From assembly GCA_900544195.1 (NCBI GenBank), contig UQUJ01000043.1:1-26552 (forward strand): a stretch of DNA of 26,552 bases, read 5' to 3'. The DNA is from an uncultured Alistipes sp. (GTDB lineage Bacteria > Bacteroidota > Bacteroidia > Bacteroidales > UBA932). The notes under the pieces are model-generated. The model searched no databases. It was not told the origin of the DNA and saw nothing but the letters and a program-made list of their open reading frames with translations. The translations under genes and the position numbers were made by a program. Below are positions 12,492 through 21,797 of this stretch, piece by piece (the first letter of the stretch is position 1; each line of letters begins with the position of its first letter).

Positions 12492-15413
12492 ATGAATATC
12501 AAACTTCTGTCAACATTGGCGATTGCCGCCGGCCTGTCGGGAATGACGGGAGCGTCGGCCCAGAAAAAAGCTATGGACCACGATGTCTACGACTCATGGC
12601 AGAGCGTGTCCGACATCCTCAAAAGCGATGACGGCAACGTCCTGGTGTGGAACGTGAATCCACAGGAAGGGGACGGCACCCTCTATGTCAGGAATATGAC
12701 ACCTCAGCGGAAGGGCAGGCCTTCCTGCCGCGAGATAAGCATCCCGCGTGGCTCGCAGGCATCCTTGGATCCTAAGGGCAAGTGGCTCTACCTGCGAATC
12801 AAACCTCAGTTCGCCAAGACCCGTCAGGAGAAGATAGACAAGAAGAAGGCCGAGAACATGACGAAGGACACCCTCGCCATCGTTGACCTCACCTCAATGA
12901 CAGTCAAGAAATATGGTCGTGTGGATTCCTACACCACAGGCTCGCTCGCCAAACCTTACATAGCCTACAAATCCACTTGGAAGCACTACAAGGACACATC
13001 CGACAAGAAAGGTACAGACAAGTCCGGACTCATAATCCTGAATCCTGCCACGGACAGGAAAGACACCCTCAAGTACATTGACTCTTACTCTTTTAATCAG
13101 GAAGGGACAACTCTTGTGATGACTTCGAAGAAAGACAAGAAGGATTCTCTCTCTGTCACGGCAGTGCTGGTCGCCCATGCTCCGGCGGGCCTTGACACTC
13201 TTGTCAAAGGGGCGGAATCATACAGCCGCCTGACTCTGAACGACGCTGAGAACCAGTTGCTGTTCCTTGGTTCCAAGGACAAGAGCAAGAACCGCAACAA
13301 GTGTCAGGCCCTCTACCTGACAAGCATACAAGCGATCAAGACAGGGAAGAAGGCCGCTCCTGTGGCCACAGACAGCACCACCGTCATCAGCAAGGATGGC
13401 AAGTGGGCATATTCAACAAAGGAGATAATTGCCGAGGGAACGAAGGTGGAAGGCACTCCTGGCTGGACTCTCAACGAGAACACCGAACTCCGGTTCACAC
13501 CTGACGGGAAGCGCCTTTTCCTCGGTATCGGTGCCATCCGCCCTCCGAAGGACACCACAATCGTGGATTTCGAGACAGCCCAGCTGGACATCTGGAACTG
13601 GGATGCCGTCTATACCCCTCCGCAGCAGAGGCTCAATGTCAACAAGACTCTCAAGAAGACATATTCAGCGACAATCGACCTCGCTAATCCAGGGAAAATC
13701 GTTCCGCTGACCATCTCGAGGTTCGCAAGTGTCCGCCTGATGAACGGAGGACTCTCTGAATGGGTGCTTGTCAGCGATAACGCCAAGTACGCACGCACCG
13801 CTGTCTGGGACTACAACAACCGCTATGACTTCACCCTTGTGAATGTCAAGGACGGTTCCACAAAAGTTGTGGCCGAGGGACTTGACGTGGGACGTTTCGA
13901 CATGTCACCGAGCGGCAGGTACCTTGTCTGGTTCGACAACGACGAGATGAACTGGTTCACCTACAACACCCTGACAGGCGAGAAGGTCAACCTGACCGCC
14001 CAGACAGGCGTTCCGTTCTACGATGAGGAGGACGATCATCCGACCGCCGCTCCGGCGCACGAGTTCTCCCCGAAATGGTACAAGGATGAGGATGCCGTGC
14101 TGATCATAGACCGCTATGACATCTGGAAGTTCTCTCCGGACGGCAAGACAGCCGTCAATCTCACAGGGGGAGTGGGCCGTCAGACCCACAACCGCTTCAA
14201 GATCATGGATCCGAAACCGGACACCAGAAAGCCTGACGAGCGTCGCTGCGGAGTCGCCAGACCGCTTGACCCTAAGCAGACTGTCTATCTCAGTGTGTTC
14301 AACGAGGAAAGTCAGGAGAATGGTTTCGGCCGTATGAATCTTGCCAGACCGTCAAAGACTCTTGAATATTTTACCGACACTGTCAGCTTCAAGTACGTCG
14401 CGGGAACTCTGACCACCGACAGGATATTCTTCCAGAAAGGCAATTTCCGCAACTGCTATGACCTTTATTATACGGATAATTTCTTCGCTAATTTGGAGAA
14501 AGTCACAGAGATCAATCCTCAGATGGCAGACTTACGCTGGGGGCGTGCCGAACTCTTCCACTGGAACGCCTACGACGGAACTCCTTTGAAAGGTCTCGTC
14601 TTTATCCCGGACGGCGTGAAGGAAGGCGAGAAGCTTCCTGTGATGATCTATTTCTACGAGAAGAACGCCAACAATCTCTACTCGTTCTGGACACCGGCGC
14701 CTTCCCGCTCGATTGTGAATATTCCTTTCTACACCTCAAGAGGCTACATAGTCTTCGTTCCGGACATAGTATATAAGGTAGGGCACCCTGGCGAGAGCGC
14801 CTACAACTGCATCTGCGCCGGAGCCGAGGCCCTTTGCGAGAAATATTCCATCGCCGACAAGAGCAGGATGGCGATCCAAGGCCAGAGCTGGGGCGGCTAC
14901 CAGACAGCCTGGCTCATAACACGTACGAATATGTTCGCGGCGGCAGGTTCCGGAGCACCGGTCGGGAATATGACATCGGCCTACGGTGGCATCCGTTGGG
15001 GCTCGGGCATCACCCGCGCCGGACAGTATGAGCATGGCCAGAGCCGTATCGGAAAGAGCATGTGGGAGCCGGGGGCGCTTGACCTTTACATCGAGAACTC
15101 TCCGGTGTTCCATGTTGACAAGGTGCAGACACCGGTGCTCATCATGCACAACGACGATGACGGAGCCGTTCCGTGGTATCAGGGCATAGAGTTCTTCTCG
15201 GATCTCCGCAGGCTCGACAAGCCGGCATGGCTGCTCCAGTACAACAAGGAAGCCCACAACCTCGTTCAGAGGCGCAATTGCAAGGATCTCTCAATCAGGT
15301 TGCAGCAGTTCTTTGACCACTACCTGAAGGGAGCTCCGATGCCGGCGTGGATGAAGACCGGTGTCCCTTACGAGGACAAAGGGGAATATTTCGGCTTCGA
15401 GAATGCGGAATAG
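12492..15413 (+). CDS. Secreted S9-family serine peptidase (prolyl oligopeptidase fold)
   Basis: A 973-residue protein with a cleavable signal peptide (to about residue 23, GASAQ), so it acts in the periplasm or outside. A long beta-propeller-type N-terminal part (for example MSPSGRYLVWFDND and FSPDGKTAVNLT blades) is followed by an alpha/beta-hydrolase domain from about 700. The catalytic triad is visible: Ser799 in GQSWGGY, Asp in HNDDDGAVPW (888-890), and His922 in KEAHNL. This is the arrangement of dipeptidyl-peptidase and acylaminoacyl-peptidase relatives, which trim peptides. At 973 residues it is longer than classical DPP IV, like other large Bacteroidota S9 proteins. Exact specificity is not readable. 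The HAD gene follows after 3 bases, suggesting cotranscription. Confidence 0.93.
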   Translation: MNIKLLSTLAIAAGLSGMTGASAQKKAMDHDVYDSWQSVSDILKSDDGNVLVWNVNPQEGDGTLYVRNMTPQRKGRPSCREISIPRGSQASLDPKGKWLYLRIKPQFAKTRQEKIDKKKAENMTKDTLAIVDLTSMTVKKYGRVDSYTTGSLAKPYIAYKSTWKHYKDTSDKKGTDKSGLIILNPATDRKDTLKYIDSYSFNQEGTTLVMTSKKDKKDSLSVTAVLVAHAPAGLDTLVKGAESYSRLTLNDAENQLLFLGSKDKSKNRNKCQALYLTSIQAIKTGKKAAPVATDSTTVISKDGKWAYSTKEIIAEGTKVEGTPGWTLNENTELRFTPDGKRLFLGIGAIRPPKDTTIVDFETAQLDIWNWDAVYTPPQQRLNVNKTLKKTYSATIDLANPGKIVPLTISRFASVRLMNGGLSEWVLVSDNAKYARTAVWDYNNRYDFTLVNVKDGSTKVVAEGLDVGRFDMSPSGRYLVWFDNDEMNWFTYNTLTGEKVNLTAQTGVPFYDEEDDHPTAAPAHEFSPKWYKDEDAVLIIDRYDIWKFSPDGKTAVNLTGGVGRQTHNRFKIMDPKPDTRKPDERRCGVARPLDPKQTVYLSVFNEESQENGFGRMNLARPSKTLEYFTDTVSFKYVAGTLTTDRIFFQKGNFRNCYDLYYTDNFFANLEKVTEINPQMADLRWGRAELFHWNAYDGTPLKGLVFIPDGVKEGEKLPVMIYFYEKNANNLYSFWTPAPSRSIVNIPFYTSRGYIVFVPDIVYKVGHPGESAYNCICAGAEALCEKYSIADKSRMAIQGQSWGGYQTAWLITRTNMFAAAGSGAPVGNMTSAYGGIRWGSGITRAGQYEHGQSRIGKSMWEPGALDLYIENSPVFHVDKVQTPVLIMHNDDDGAVPWYQGIEFFSDLRRLDKPAWLLQYNKEAHNLVQRRNCKDLSIRLQQFFDHYLKGAPMPAWMKTGVPYEDKGEYFGFENAE

Positions 15414-15416
15414 GAT

Positions 15417-16076
15417 ATGACAAAACTAGCGATTTTCGACCTTGACGGCACCCTCCTGAACACCGTCGAGGATCTGGGCAACGCCACCAATTATGCTTTG
15501 GAGCAGTGCGGCTTCCCGATTCATCCGAAAGATGAATACTACCAAATGGTCGGCCGCGGAATCTACAACCTCTTCCGCGCCGCCATTCCTTCTGAATATG
15601 CCACTGAAGACAACGTACAGAGGATGGCATCATATTTCATTCCCTATTACGACGCTCACAAATGCGATTGCACCAGACCCTATGACGGCATCCCCGAAAT
15701 GTTGAAGACAATAACTGACAGGGGAGTGCGCCTCGCTGTCGCCTCCAACAAGTATCAGGACGGCGCGGAGAAACTCGTCAGTCACTTTTTCGGTGAATAT
15801 GACTTCGTGAAGATTCTCGGCCAACGCGACGGCCAGCCGATCAAACCCGATCCCGCGATTGTGGATCAGATTTTGGCTGATGTTCCAAAGGTCGCGAAAG
15901 AGCAGGTTGTCTATGTCGGAGACTCGAATGTGGACATGCAGACCGGAGTGAACGCTCAGGTACGCACAATCGGAGTCACTTGGGGATTCAGGAGCAAGGA
16001 AGAACTTGCTGCCTACACTCCTTCGGCCATTGTGGATACACCTGAAATCTTGTCAAAAGTGATTTTGGAAGGCTGA
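15417..16076 (+). CDS. HAD-superfamily phosphatase, phosphoglycolate phosphatase-like
   Basis: A 219-residue cytoplasmic hydrolase. Motif I is FDLDGTLLNT with nucleophile Asp8 and acid Asp10, motif II is VASNK (about 112-116), motif III includes KPDPAIV and motif IV is VYVGDSNVDMQTG. The helical cap between motifs I and II (about 15-85) fits subfamily IA, which includes Gph and PpaX/PgmB-type enzymes. The TWGFRSKEEL near the end is typical of Gph-like members. Substrate cannot be assigned. ATG 15417 lies 3 bases after the S9 peptidase stop, so the two are likely one transcript, though their functions have no obvious link. Confidence 0.9.
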   Translation: MTKLAIFDLDGTLLNTVEDLGNATNYALEQCGFPIHPKDEYYQMVGRGIYNLFRAAIPSEYATEDNVQRMASYFIPYYDAHKCDCTRPYDGIPEMLKTITDRGVRLAVASNKYQDGAEKLVSHFFGEYDFVKILGQRDGQPIKPDPAIVDQILADVPKVAKEQVVYVGDSNVDMQTGVNAQVRTIGVTWGFRSKEELAAYTPSAIVDTPEILSKVILEG

Positions 16077-16187
16077 ATCAGGTTCATTTAAGGTTCATTT
16101 TGATGTTGTTATTGAGGTGAATAGAAGATTAGTGCGAGTCGGTTATGTGGGGTGTAACTAATTGATAGTTATATTGTTAGTTCGTAT

Positions 16188-16196
16188 GGGGGGGGG
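16188..16196. repeat. G9 homopolymer upstream of the polysaccharide promoter
   Basis: Nine G in a row, 54 bases before the -33 element of the UpxY promoter. The rest of 16077-16249 is AT-rich with a short direct repeat (GGTTCATTT at 16081 and 16092). I see no gene in it. Confidence 0.9.
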
Positions 16197-16249
16197 TGAT
16201 TCATGATTGTGAAATGCTGTCCGCATATTGAAATTATCTTCACTTCCTC

Positions 16250-16280
16250 TTGTTTTAGAGTGTGAATTATGCTACTTTTG
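16250..16280 (+). promoter_or_regulatory. Promoter of the capsular polysaccharide locus
   Basis: TTG (16250-16252), 20 bases, then TACTTTTG (16273-16280): a full match to the Bacteroidota housekeeping promoter. It lies about 160 bases before the UpxY ATG. No inverted repeats of the kind that flank invertible Bacteroides capsule promoters were found around it. Confidence 0.75.
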
Positions 16281-16285
16281 TCCCG

Positions 16286-16438
16286 TAAAAGGCAGGTTAC
16301 GAAAGCGGCTCTTGGATTGGAGTCCTTCGAGATCAGAATTCTTATGCTGACAACCGTAGAACTTACCCTTGCTCATCGGCTGAGGGGATAATTTTCGTAT
16401 TACATTTTGTAACTGCTTATGCATCTTGTTTTTAACCA
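16286..16438 (+). promoter_or_regulatory. Long untranslated leader before UpxY (possible antitermination target)
   Basis: About 150 bases lie between the expected transcription start and the antiterminator gene. The leader contains small hairpins, including CTCTTGGA / TCCTTCGAG (near 16309-16332) and TTACA / TGTAA (near 16400-16412). In Bacteroides, UpxY proteins act on such leaders to let polymerase read the locus. No strong terminator with a U-run was found. Confidence 0.45.
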
Positions 16439-17026
16439 ATGACACAATTGGCTTTTGATGGGTCTAACCCATTAGATGATGTCAGACTTGCGTATAGTTC
16501 GATTCCTAATTGGTATGCGCTTCGCATTTTTTACAATCGGATTGAACCGCTGAGACAAACCTTGGACGTTGCCGCGATCCGCTATTTCTACCCTCATCAT
16601 TTGGTGGAGAAATGTTCGGATGGTGGTCTTGATTATGTTCAGGAGCCAATTATCAAGTCGTTGATTTTCATAAGATCAACTTGTGAGAGTCTGGACATGA
16701 TCCGACTGAAACATGTAGGCAGCGTATCTCCGTATTTTGACCATCGGACCCGAAAGCCATTGATCATTCCGGATGAACAAATGGAACCGTTCATAAAGCT
16801 CTGCGACATTAAGGACTCGGGTCTTGAGTATCTGGGAGAGGATGGCCCGCAGTTCCACAAAGGTGACCGCGTGAGAGTCATTGACGGCATATTCAAAGGT
16901 TATGAGGGTCACATCAAGCGCATCAAACACGACAGGCGCCTTATAGTTACCATTGAGGGTGTTGCCGCTTTCGCAACCAAATTCATTCCTCCCGCTTTTT
17001 TGGAGAAAGTGGAGACAGATAAGTAA
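16439..17026 (+). CDS. UpxY-family transcription antiterminator (NusG paralogue)
   Basis: A 195-residue NusG-like protein. The NGN domain spans about 22-115 (NWYALRIFYNRIEPLRQTLD, then YFYPHHLVEK and IKSLIFIRST), and a KOW motif lies near 140-175 (FHKGDRVRVIDGIFKGYEGHIKRI). Being first in a polysaccharide operon with a long leader is the standard setting for UpxY proteins, which bind elongating RNA polymerase and prevent early termination of their own locus. Its codon use is visibly more AT-rich than the export genes after it. No UpxZ-type partner gene (which in Bacteroides blocks antiterminators of other loci) is present. The start is ATG 16439. The next gene follows after 34 bases. Confidence 0.88.
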   Translation: MTQLAFDGSNPLDDVRLAYSSIPNWYALRIFYNRIEPLRQTLDVAAIRYFYPHHLVEKCSDGGLDYVQEPIIKSLIFIRSTCESLDMIRLKHVGSVSPYFDHRTRKPLIIPDEQMEPFIKLCDIKDSGLEYLGEDGPQFHKGDRVRVIDGIFKGYEGHIKRIKHDRRLIVTIEGVAAFATKFIPPAFLEKVETDK

Positions 17027-17060
17027 TAGTCGAATTATAATCTTTCATAAGAATAAAAAT

Positions 17061-17909
17061 ATGAATATGAAAAGAATATCACTACTGTTATGGCTTCTGG
17101 CCATAGGCATTTTGGCAGTTCCATCCTGTTCTACGCCGAAGGAGATCAGTTACTTCCAGGACCTCGAGTCGGTGGAGGGCCAGCGGATCGGTGGCGCGAA
17201 GGGGATCACGGTGCGGCCCAAGGACAAGATCTCGATCATCGTGAACTGCAAGAGTCCCGAGCTGACAGCCCTTTTCAACCTGCCGTACGTGACGCAGCGT
17301 CTCGGTGAGAACACCCGCAGCACCATCACTTCCGGTTACAGCCAGGGCTACATCTCTGGTTACACGGTGGATGACCGGGGCTGCATCGACTTCCCTGTCC
17401 TCGGCGAGGTGGCCGTGGCGGGGCTGACGCGTGATGAGATCGCCTCCGTGATCAAGAAGGAGCTCAATGAGCAGGGGCAGGCGACGGACGCCGTGGTGAC
17501 CGTTGACTTCATGAACCTGTACTATCAGGTGCTTGGCGAGGTTGAGAAGCCGGGGCGCTACGCCATCGACAAGGATGCCGTGACGATTCTCGACGCCATC
17601 GGAACCGCCGGTGACTTGACCATCTACGGAAAGCGCGAGAACGTGAAGGTGCTGCGCAACGAGAACGGCAAGATGCTGACCTACGAGGTGAACCTCTGCT
17701 CAGCCGCCGACCTGATAGCCTCGCCGGCCTACTACATCCGCCAGAACGACGTGATCTACGTCGATCCGAACGACGTGCGGGCAAGGCAGTCCACGGTGAA
17801 CGGCAACAATGTCCGCTCCACCTCGTTCTGGATCTCGCTGACTTCGCTCGCGGCGTCCATCACCAACACGATCGTGATCATCGCCACGAGGACCGGGTCG
17901 GGGAAGTGA
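17061..17909 (+). CDS. Polysaccharide export lipoprotein (Wza-like, Poly_export/SLBB)
   Basis: A 282-residue outer-membrane-type lipoprotein; signal MKRISLLLWLLAIGILAVPSC with lipobox Cys23. ITVRPKDKISIIVNCKSPEL begins the Poly_export domain. The GCIDFPVLGEVAVAGLTRDEI segment and an SLBB-like domain (YYQVLGEVEKPGRYAIDKDAVTILDAI) follow. The C-terminus carries a hydrophobic stretch (FWISLTSLAASITNTIVIIA) as in Bacteroidota relatives. It should form the export channel working with the Wzc-like kinase next door. I set the start at ATG 17061 (a second ATG at 17067 is as good). A longer frame from 16953 overlaps UpxY and lacks sense. Base composition changes sharply to GC-rich just after the lipobox (near 17155). 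Confidence 0.9.
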   Translation: MNMKRISLLLWLLAIGILAVPSCSTPKEISYFQDLESVEGQRIGGAKGITVRPKDKISIIVNCKSPELTALFNLPYVTQRLGENTRSTITSGYSQGYISGYTVDDRGCIDFPVLGEVAVAGLTRDEIASVIKKELNEQGQATDAVVTVDFMNLYYQVLGEVEKPGRYAIDKDAVTILDAIGTAGDLTIYGKRENVKVLRNENGKMLTYEVNLCSAADLIASPAYYIRQNDVIYVDPNDVRARQSTVNGNNVRSTSFWISLTSLAASITNTIVIIATRTGSGK

Positions 17910-17962
17910 TCCGCCTTGGAACCTTGTGAAGAAACACTATAACATCAAAGCGATTCAAAATA

Positions 17963-20386
17963 ATGGAGAACAACATCAACACGGATAACAATACCCGGCA
18001 GCAGGAGGAGACTGTGCAGATCAGCCAGCTTGTGCGCCGCTGCCTGTCCAGATGGTACTGGTTCGCCCTGAGCCTGGCGGTCTGCCTGGCTTTAGGTGTC
18101 CTGTACATCCTCAGGTCAACCCCTACGTACAACACCTCCGCTGACATCCAGATCAAGTCCAGCACCAAGGGCGCGTCCATGCCGGGGGACATCGGCGAGT
18201 TCGGCAACATGGGACTCTTCGCCGTCAAGTCAAACGTCAACAACGAGCTGCACGCCTTCGAATCCCCGGACATCATGAGCGAGGTGGTGGCCAGGCTTCG
18301 CCTGTTCATGAGCTACACGGTGGACGGCTCCTTCCACAGGAACGTGCTCTACGGCACGTCGCTGCCGATCTCCGCCGACCTGCTCGACGTGGATGAGAAC
18401 GTGGGAGCCGGATTCACCGTCAGCGAGAACGGCGGGAGAGTCACCCTGAACGACTTCATCCATAAGAATGAGAAGGTCGGCGGCAAGCCGGTCGTGGGAC
18501 ACTACGGCGACACGCTCCAGACTCCTGTCGGAAGGATCATCGTTCAGAAGACGAAGGACTACTCCGAGGAGGCGATGAAAAAGCCGGTCAACGTCAGGAT
18601 GTCGGGCCGGCGCGGCGTGACACAGTCCTACCTGAACAGACTCCAGGTGAACCTCGCCGACAAGAACTCCGACATCATCGCGCTCTCCATCAAGGACGTG
18701 TCCACCCAGCGTGCCCAGGACATCCTGAACACCCTGATCGCCGTCTACAACGAGAACTGGGTGCGTGACAAGAACCAGATAGCGAACTCCACTTCTGTGT
18801 TCATCAACGACCGTCTCAGGGTGATCGAGGGCGAGCTGGCGGGCGTGGACTCCGACATCTCCGCCTACAAGTCGGAGAACATGATCCCTGACGTGGGTGC
18901 CGCCGCGACGATGTACATGCAGCAGAGCACGGTGCTGAACCAGCAGCTCCAGGACGTGAGCAACCAGCTCTACATGGCGCGCTACATCAAGGACTACATC
19001 GGCAAGGAGGACAACCGCAACCAGCCGCTTCCCGCCAACATGGGATTGAGCAGTAAGACGATCGAGAGCGGCATCTCCGAGTACAACTCCAAGATCCTGC
19101 AGAGGAACAACCTCGTGGCGAACTCCGGCGAGGAGAACGTGCTCGTGAAGGACCTCGACCAGGCTCTGGCCTCGATGAGGGGGTCGATCTCCCGGTCCAT
19201 AGACAACGAGATCCTTGCCCTCAACACGAAATACGAGAATCTCCAGGGCACCGCCCGCCAGAACACCGCGCGCATCGCCGCGAATCCTAACCAGGCGAAG
19301 CGGCTCCTCTCGGTCGAGCGTCAGCAGACCGTGAAGCAGGCCCTGTACCTCTTCCTCTTGCAGAAGCGCGAGGAGAACGAGCTCTCGCAGGCGTTCACCG
19401 CCTACAACACAAGGATCATCAAGCATCCTATCTCAGGAATATTCCCGGTCTCCCCGCAGTCCATGAAGATCATGATGATGGCGTTTCTCCTGGGTCTGAT
19501 GATTCCTGCCGGGATCATCTATCTGCTGATGGCAACCGACACTAAGGTGCGCTCCCGCCGCGACCTCAAGGGAGTCTCCGTGCCTTTTGCCGGCGAGATT
19601 CCGCTCTCTGCCGAGACTGCCACCAAGGCGTTCGGAAGGCGGAAAACCCTCAGTGGAGCCGATTCCATCGTGGTCCGTCACGGCAACCGCGATGTGGTCA
19701 ACGAGGCGTTCAGGGTGCTCCGAACCAACCTTGAGTTCATGATGCGCGAGCCAGGAAGCAAGGTCGTAGCCTTCACGTCATTCAACCCGGGTTCAGGCAA
19801 GTCATTCGTGTCGTCCAACCTGGCCGTCAGCCTTGCCATCAAGGGTAAGCGTGTGCTGGCCATCGACGGTGACCTGCGTCACTGCACGCTCTCCGAGCTT
19901 GTCGGCTCGCCGAAGCCTGGCCTCAGCGACTATCTTGCTGGGATCGTCGCCGATGTGCACGATGTGATTGTCCGTTCGAAGGACACGATGACGGTACCTG
20001 ACACTCTTCCGGCGGGATCCATCCCTCCGAACCCGGCTGAGCTGCTCGCCGACAGGCGCCTCGCCGATGCGATCGCCGTCCTCAGGAATGAGTACGATGT
20101 GATCATCATCGACTGCCCGCCGGTGGAGATCGTCACCGACGCGCGCGTCATCAACGACTATGTGGACAGGACGCTCTTTGTCGTCAGGGCCGGGCAGTTC
20201 GACAAGGCCATGCTCCCGGACCTCGACGCGCTCTACCGCGACGGGGAGTACAGGGGACTCTGCTGCGTCCTCAACGGGACCGCGTCCTCCGACGGCTACT
20301 ACGGGAACTACGGCACCTATGGCCATTACGGTTACTACGGCCACAATAGCGGCTCCTACTACAGCTCCGACAACAAAGCCAGGTAA
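17963..20386 (+). CDS. Wzc-like polysaccharide co-polymerase with tyrosine kinase domain
   Basis: An 807-residue inner-membrane protein of capsule assembly. It has an N-terminal membrane segment (about 33-51), a long periplasmic chain-length (Wzz/GNVR-like) and coiled-coil part, a second membrane segment (about 501-524), and a cytoplasmic BY-kinase. The kinase shows Walker A FNPGSGKS (Lys613), Walker A' VLAIDGDLR (Asp635 and Asp637) and Walker B VIIIDCPP (Asp717). The tail is a tyrosine cluster (GYYGNYGTYGHYGYYG, then YY; nine Tyr in about 23 residues), the autophosphorylation site in this family. It should regulate export and chain length together with the upstream Wza-like lipoprotein. No Wzb-type phosphatase gene is adjacent. 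The start is ATG 17963, 53 bases after the upstream stop. Confidence 0.93.
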   Translation: MENNINTDNNTRQQEETVQISQLVRRCLSRWYWFALSLAVCLALGVLYILRSTPTYNTSADIQIKSSTKGASMPGDIGEFGNMGLFAVKSNVNNELHAFESPDIMSEVVARLRLFMSYTVDGSFHRNVLYGTSLPISADLLDVDENVGAGFTVSENGGRVTLNDFIHKNEKVGGKPVVGHYGDTLQTPVGRIIVQKTKDYSEEAMKKPVNVRMSGRRGVTQSYLNRLQVNLADKNSDIIALSIKDVSTQRAQDILNTLIAVYNENWVRDKNQIANSTSVFINDRLRVIEGELAGVDSDISAYKSENMIPDVGAAATMYMQQSTVLNQQLQDVSNQLYMARYIKDYIGKEDNRNQPLPANMGLSSKTIESGISEYNSKILQRNNLVANSGEENVLVKDLDQALASMRGSISRSIDNEILALNTKYENLQGTARQNTARIAANPNQAKRLLSVERQQTVKQALYLFLLQKREENELSQAFTAYNTRIIKHPISGIFPVSPQSMKIMMMAFLLGLMIPAGIIYLLMATDTKVRSRRDLKGVSVPFAGEIPLSAETATKAFGRRKTLSGADSIVVRHGNRDVVNEAFRVLRTNLEFMMREPGSKVVAFTSFNPGSGKSFVSSNLAVSLAIKGKRVLAIDGDLRHCTLSELVGSPKPGLSDYLAGIVADVHDVIVRSKDTMTVPDTLPAGSIPPNPAELLADRRLADAIAVLRNEYDVIIIDCPPVEIVTDARVINDYVDRTLFVVRAGQFDKAMLPDLDALYRDGEYRGLCCVLNGTASSDGYYGNYGTYGHYGYYGHNSGSYYSSDNKAR

Positions 20387-20400
20387 ATCCGCCCGCTGAC

Positions 20401-20437
20401 TTCGCCTGCGCACCGGTCCCTCCGGCGCGCAGGCGAA
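20401..20437. other. Perfect 11-bp stem hairpin between wzc-like gene and ugd
   Basis: TTCGCCTGCGC (20401-20411) pairs exactly with GCGCAGGCGAA (20427-20437) around a GC-rich loop containing CCGG twice. It sits 14 bases after the kinase stop. No U-run follows, so it is not a typical terminator. It may stabilise or process the mRNA, or cause partial attenuation. Confidence 0.7.
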
Positions 20438-20461
20438 ACCATAACCCAAAAAACATATCTT

Positions 20462-21751
20462 ATGCAAAATCTGAAAGAGTTAAGGATCGCCGTGGCCGGT
20501 ACTGGCTACGTCGGCCTCTCCATGGCCACCCTGCTGTCCCAGCGCCACAAGGTGACTGCCGTTGATGTGATCGCCGACAAGGTCGATAGGATAAACCGTC
20601 GCGAGTCCCCGATCCAGGACGAGTACATCGAGAGGTTTCTCCGCGAGAAGCCACTCGACCTCACCGCCACGCTTGACGGTGAGGCCGCCTACAGGGACGC
20701 GGACTTCGTGGTGATCGCCGCTCCCACTAACTACGACCCGAAGAAGAACTTCTTCGACACGTCGCACGTGGAGGAGGTGATCGACCTCGTGCTGAAGGTT
20801 AATCCCGATGCAGTGATGGTCATCAAGTCCACCGTCCCTGTGGGCTACACCGCCTCTGTGCGGGAAAGGTTCTCGTACAGGGAACGCCTCGCCGACGGCA
20901 CGATGAGGGTGGTGGTGCCAAACATCATATTCGCTCCTGAGTTCCTGCGTGAGTCCAAGGCGCTCTATGACAACCTCTATCCGAGCCGCATCATCGTCGG
21001 CTACGACAGGGGAGACTCCGCTCTCGAAGAGGCTGCCGGCACTTTTGCCGCACTCATCAAGGAAGGCTCTCTGAAAGAGGATGTTCCGGTGCTGTTCATG
21101 GGTTCCACGGAGGCGGAGGCGGTGAAGCTGTTCGCCAACACCTACCTTGCCCTCCGCGTCAGCTATTTCAACGAGCTGGACACCTATGCGGAGATGAAGG
21201 GACTCGACACGAGGTCCATCATCGACGGCGTGTGTCTGGATCCTCGCATCGGCTCGCACTACAACAATCCGTCCTTCGGCTACGGCGGCTATTGCCTCCC
21301 GAAGGACACCAAACAGCTGTTGGCGAACTACGCCGACGTGCCGGAGAACCTTATCCAGGCCATTGTGGAGTCCAACCGCACCAGGAAGGACTTCATCGCC
21401 GACCAGGTGCTCCAGAGGGCCGGCTATTATTCCGAGAACAGCCAGTACGACAGCGCCCGCGAGAAGAAATGCGTGATCGGGGTCTACCGTCTCACGATGA
21501 AGTCCAACAGCGACAATTTCCGCCAGAGCGCCATCCAGGGCATCATGAAGAGGATCAAGGCCAAGGGCGCCGAGGTCATTGTCTACGAGCCTACGCTGGA
21601 GGACGGCGCGTCCTTCTTCGGCAGCAAGGTGGTCAACGACATCGCCGAGTTCAAGTGCCGCGCCGACTCCATCATCGCCAACCGCTACGACCGCGCCTTG
21701 GACGATGTCCGGGCCAAGGTCTACACCCGCGACCTCTTTGAGAGAGACTAG
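20462..21751 (+). CDS. ugd: UDP-glucose 6-dehydrogenase
   Basis: A 429-residue NAD-dependent enzyme that oxidises UDP-glucose to UDP-glucuronate. The Rossmann motif is AVAGTGYVGLS (Gly13, Gly15, Gly18). The catalytic cysteine is Cys278 in GYGGYCLPKDTKQL, whose wording is typical of bacterial Ugd rather than of UDP-ManNAc dehydrogenases. VIKSTVPVGYT and FAPEFLRE also match. It is somewhat longer than the compact (about 388-residue) bacterial form. In this locus it should supply glucuronic acid, or a precursor of galacturonic acid, for the polymer. The start is ATG 20462. Confidence 0.93.
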   Translation: MQNLKELRIAVAGTGYVGLSMATLLSQRHKVTAVDVIADKVDRINRRESPIQDEYIERFLREKPLDLTATLDGEAAYRDADFVVIAAPTNYDPKKNFFDTSHVEEVIDLVLKVNPDAVMVIKSTVPVGYTASVRERFSYRERLADGTMRVVVPNIIFAPEFLRESKALYDNLYPSRIIVGYDRGDSALEEAAGTFAALIKEGSLKEDVPVLFMGSTEAEAVKLFANTYLALRVSYFNELDTYAEMKGLDTRSIIDGVCLDPRIGSHYNNPSFGYGGYCLPKDTKQLLANYADVPENLIQAIVESNRTRKDFIADQVLQRAGYYSENSQYDSAREKKCVIGVYRLTMKSNSDNFRQSAIQGIMKRIKAKGAEVIVYEPTLEDGASFFGSKVVNDIAEFKCRADSIIANRYDRALDDVRAKVYTRDLFERD

Positions 21752-21797
21752 CCGCCTACTTCACCGTAATACCTATTAATCAAAATTATTTTCCATA

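Noticed and set aside
16077..16300. Invertible promoter as in Bacteroides capsule loci
   Set aside because: I could not find a convincing inverted-repeat pair around the promoter; the best partial match (AGTTC/TA pieces) is too weak. No invertase gene is nearby.
16953..17060. Longer N-terminus for the wza-like gene
   Set aside because: It overlaps the UpxY gene and puts 36 unrelated residues before a normal lipoprotein signal. ATG 17061 is the better start.
18230..19426. A 398-codon antisense frame opposite the Wzc-like gene
   Set aside because: Same shadow effect; low-complexity composition and no plausible start context.
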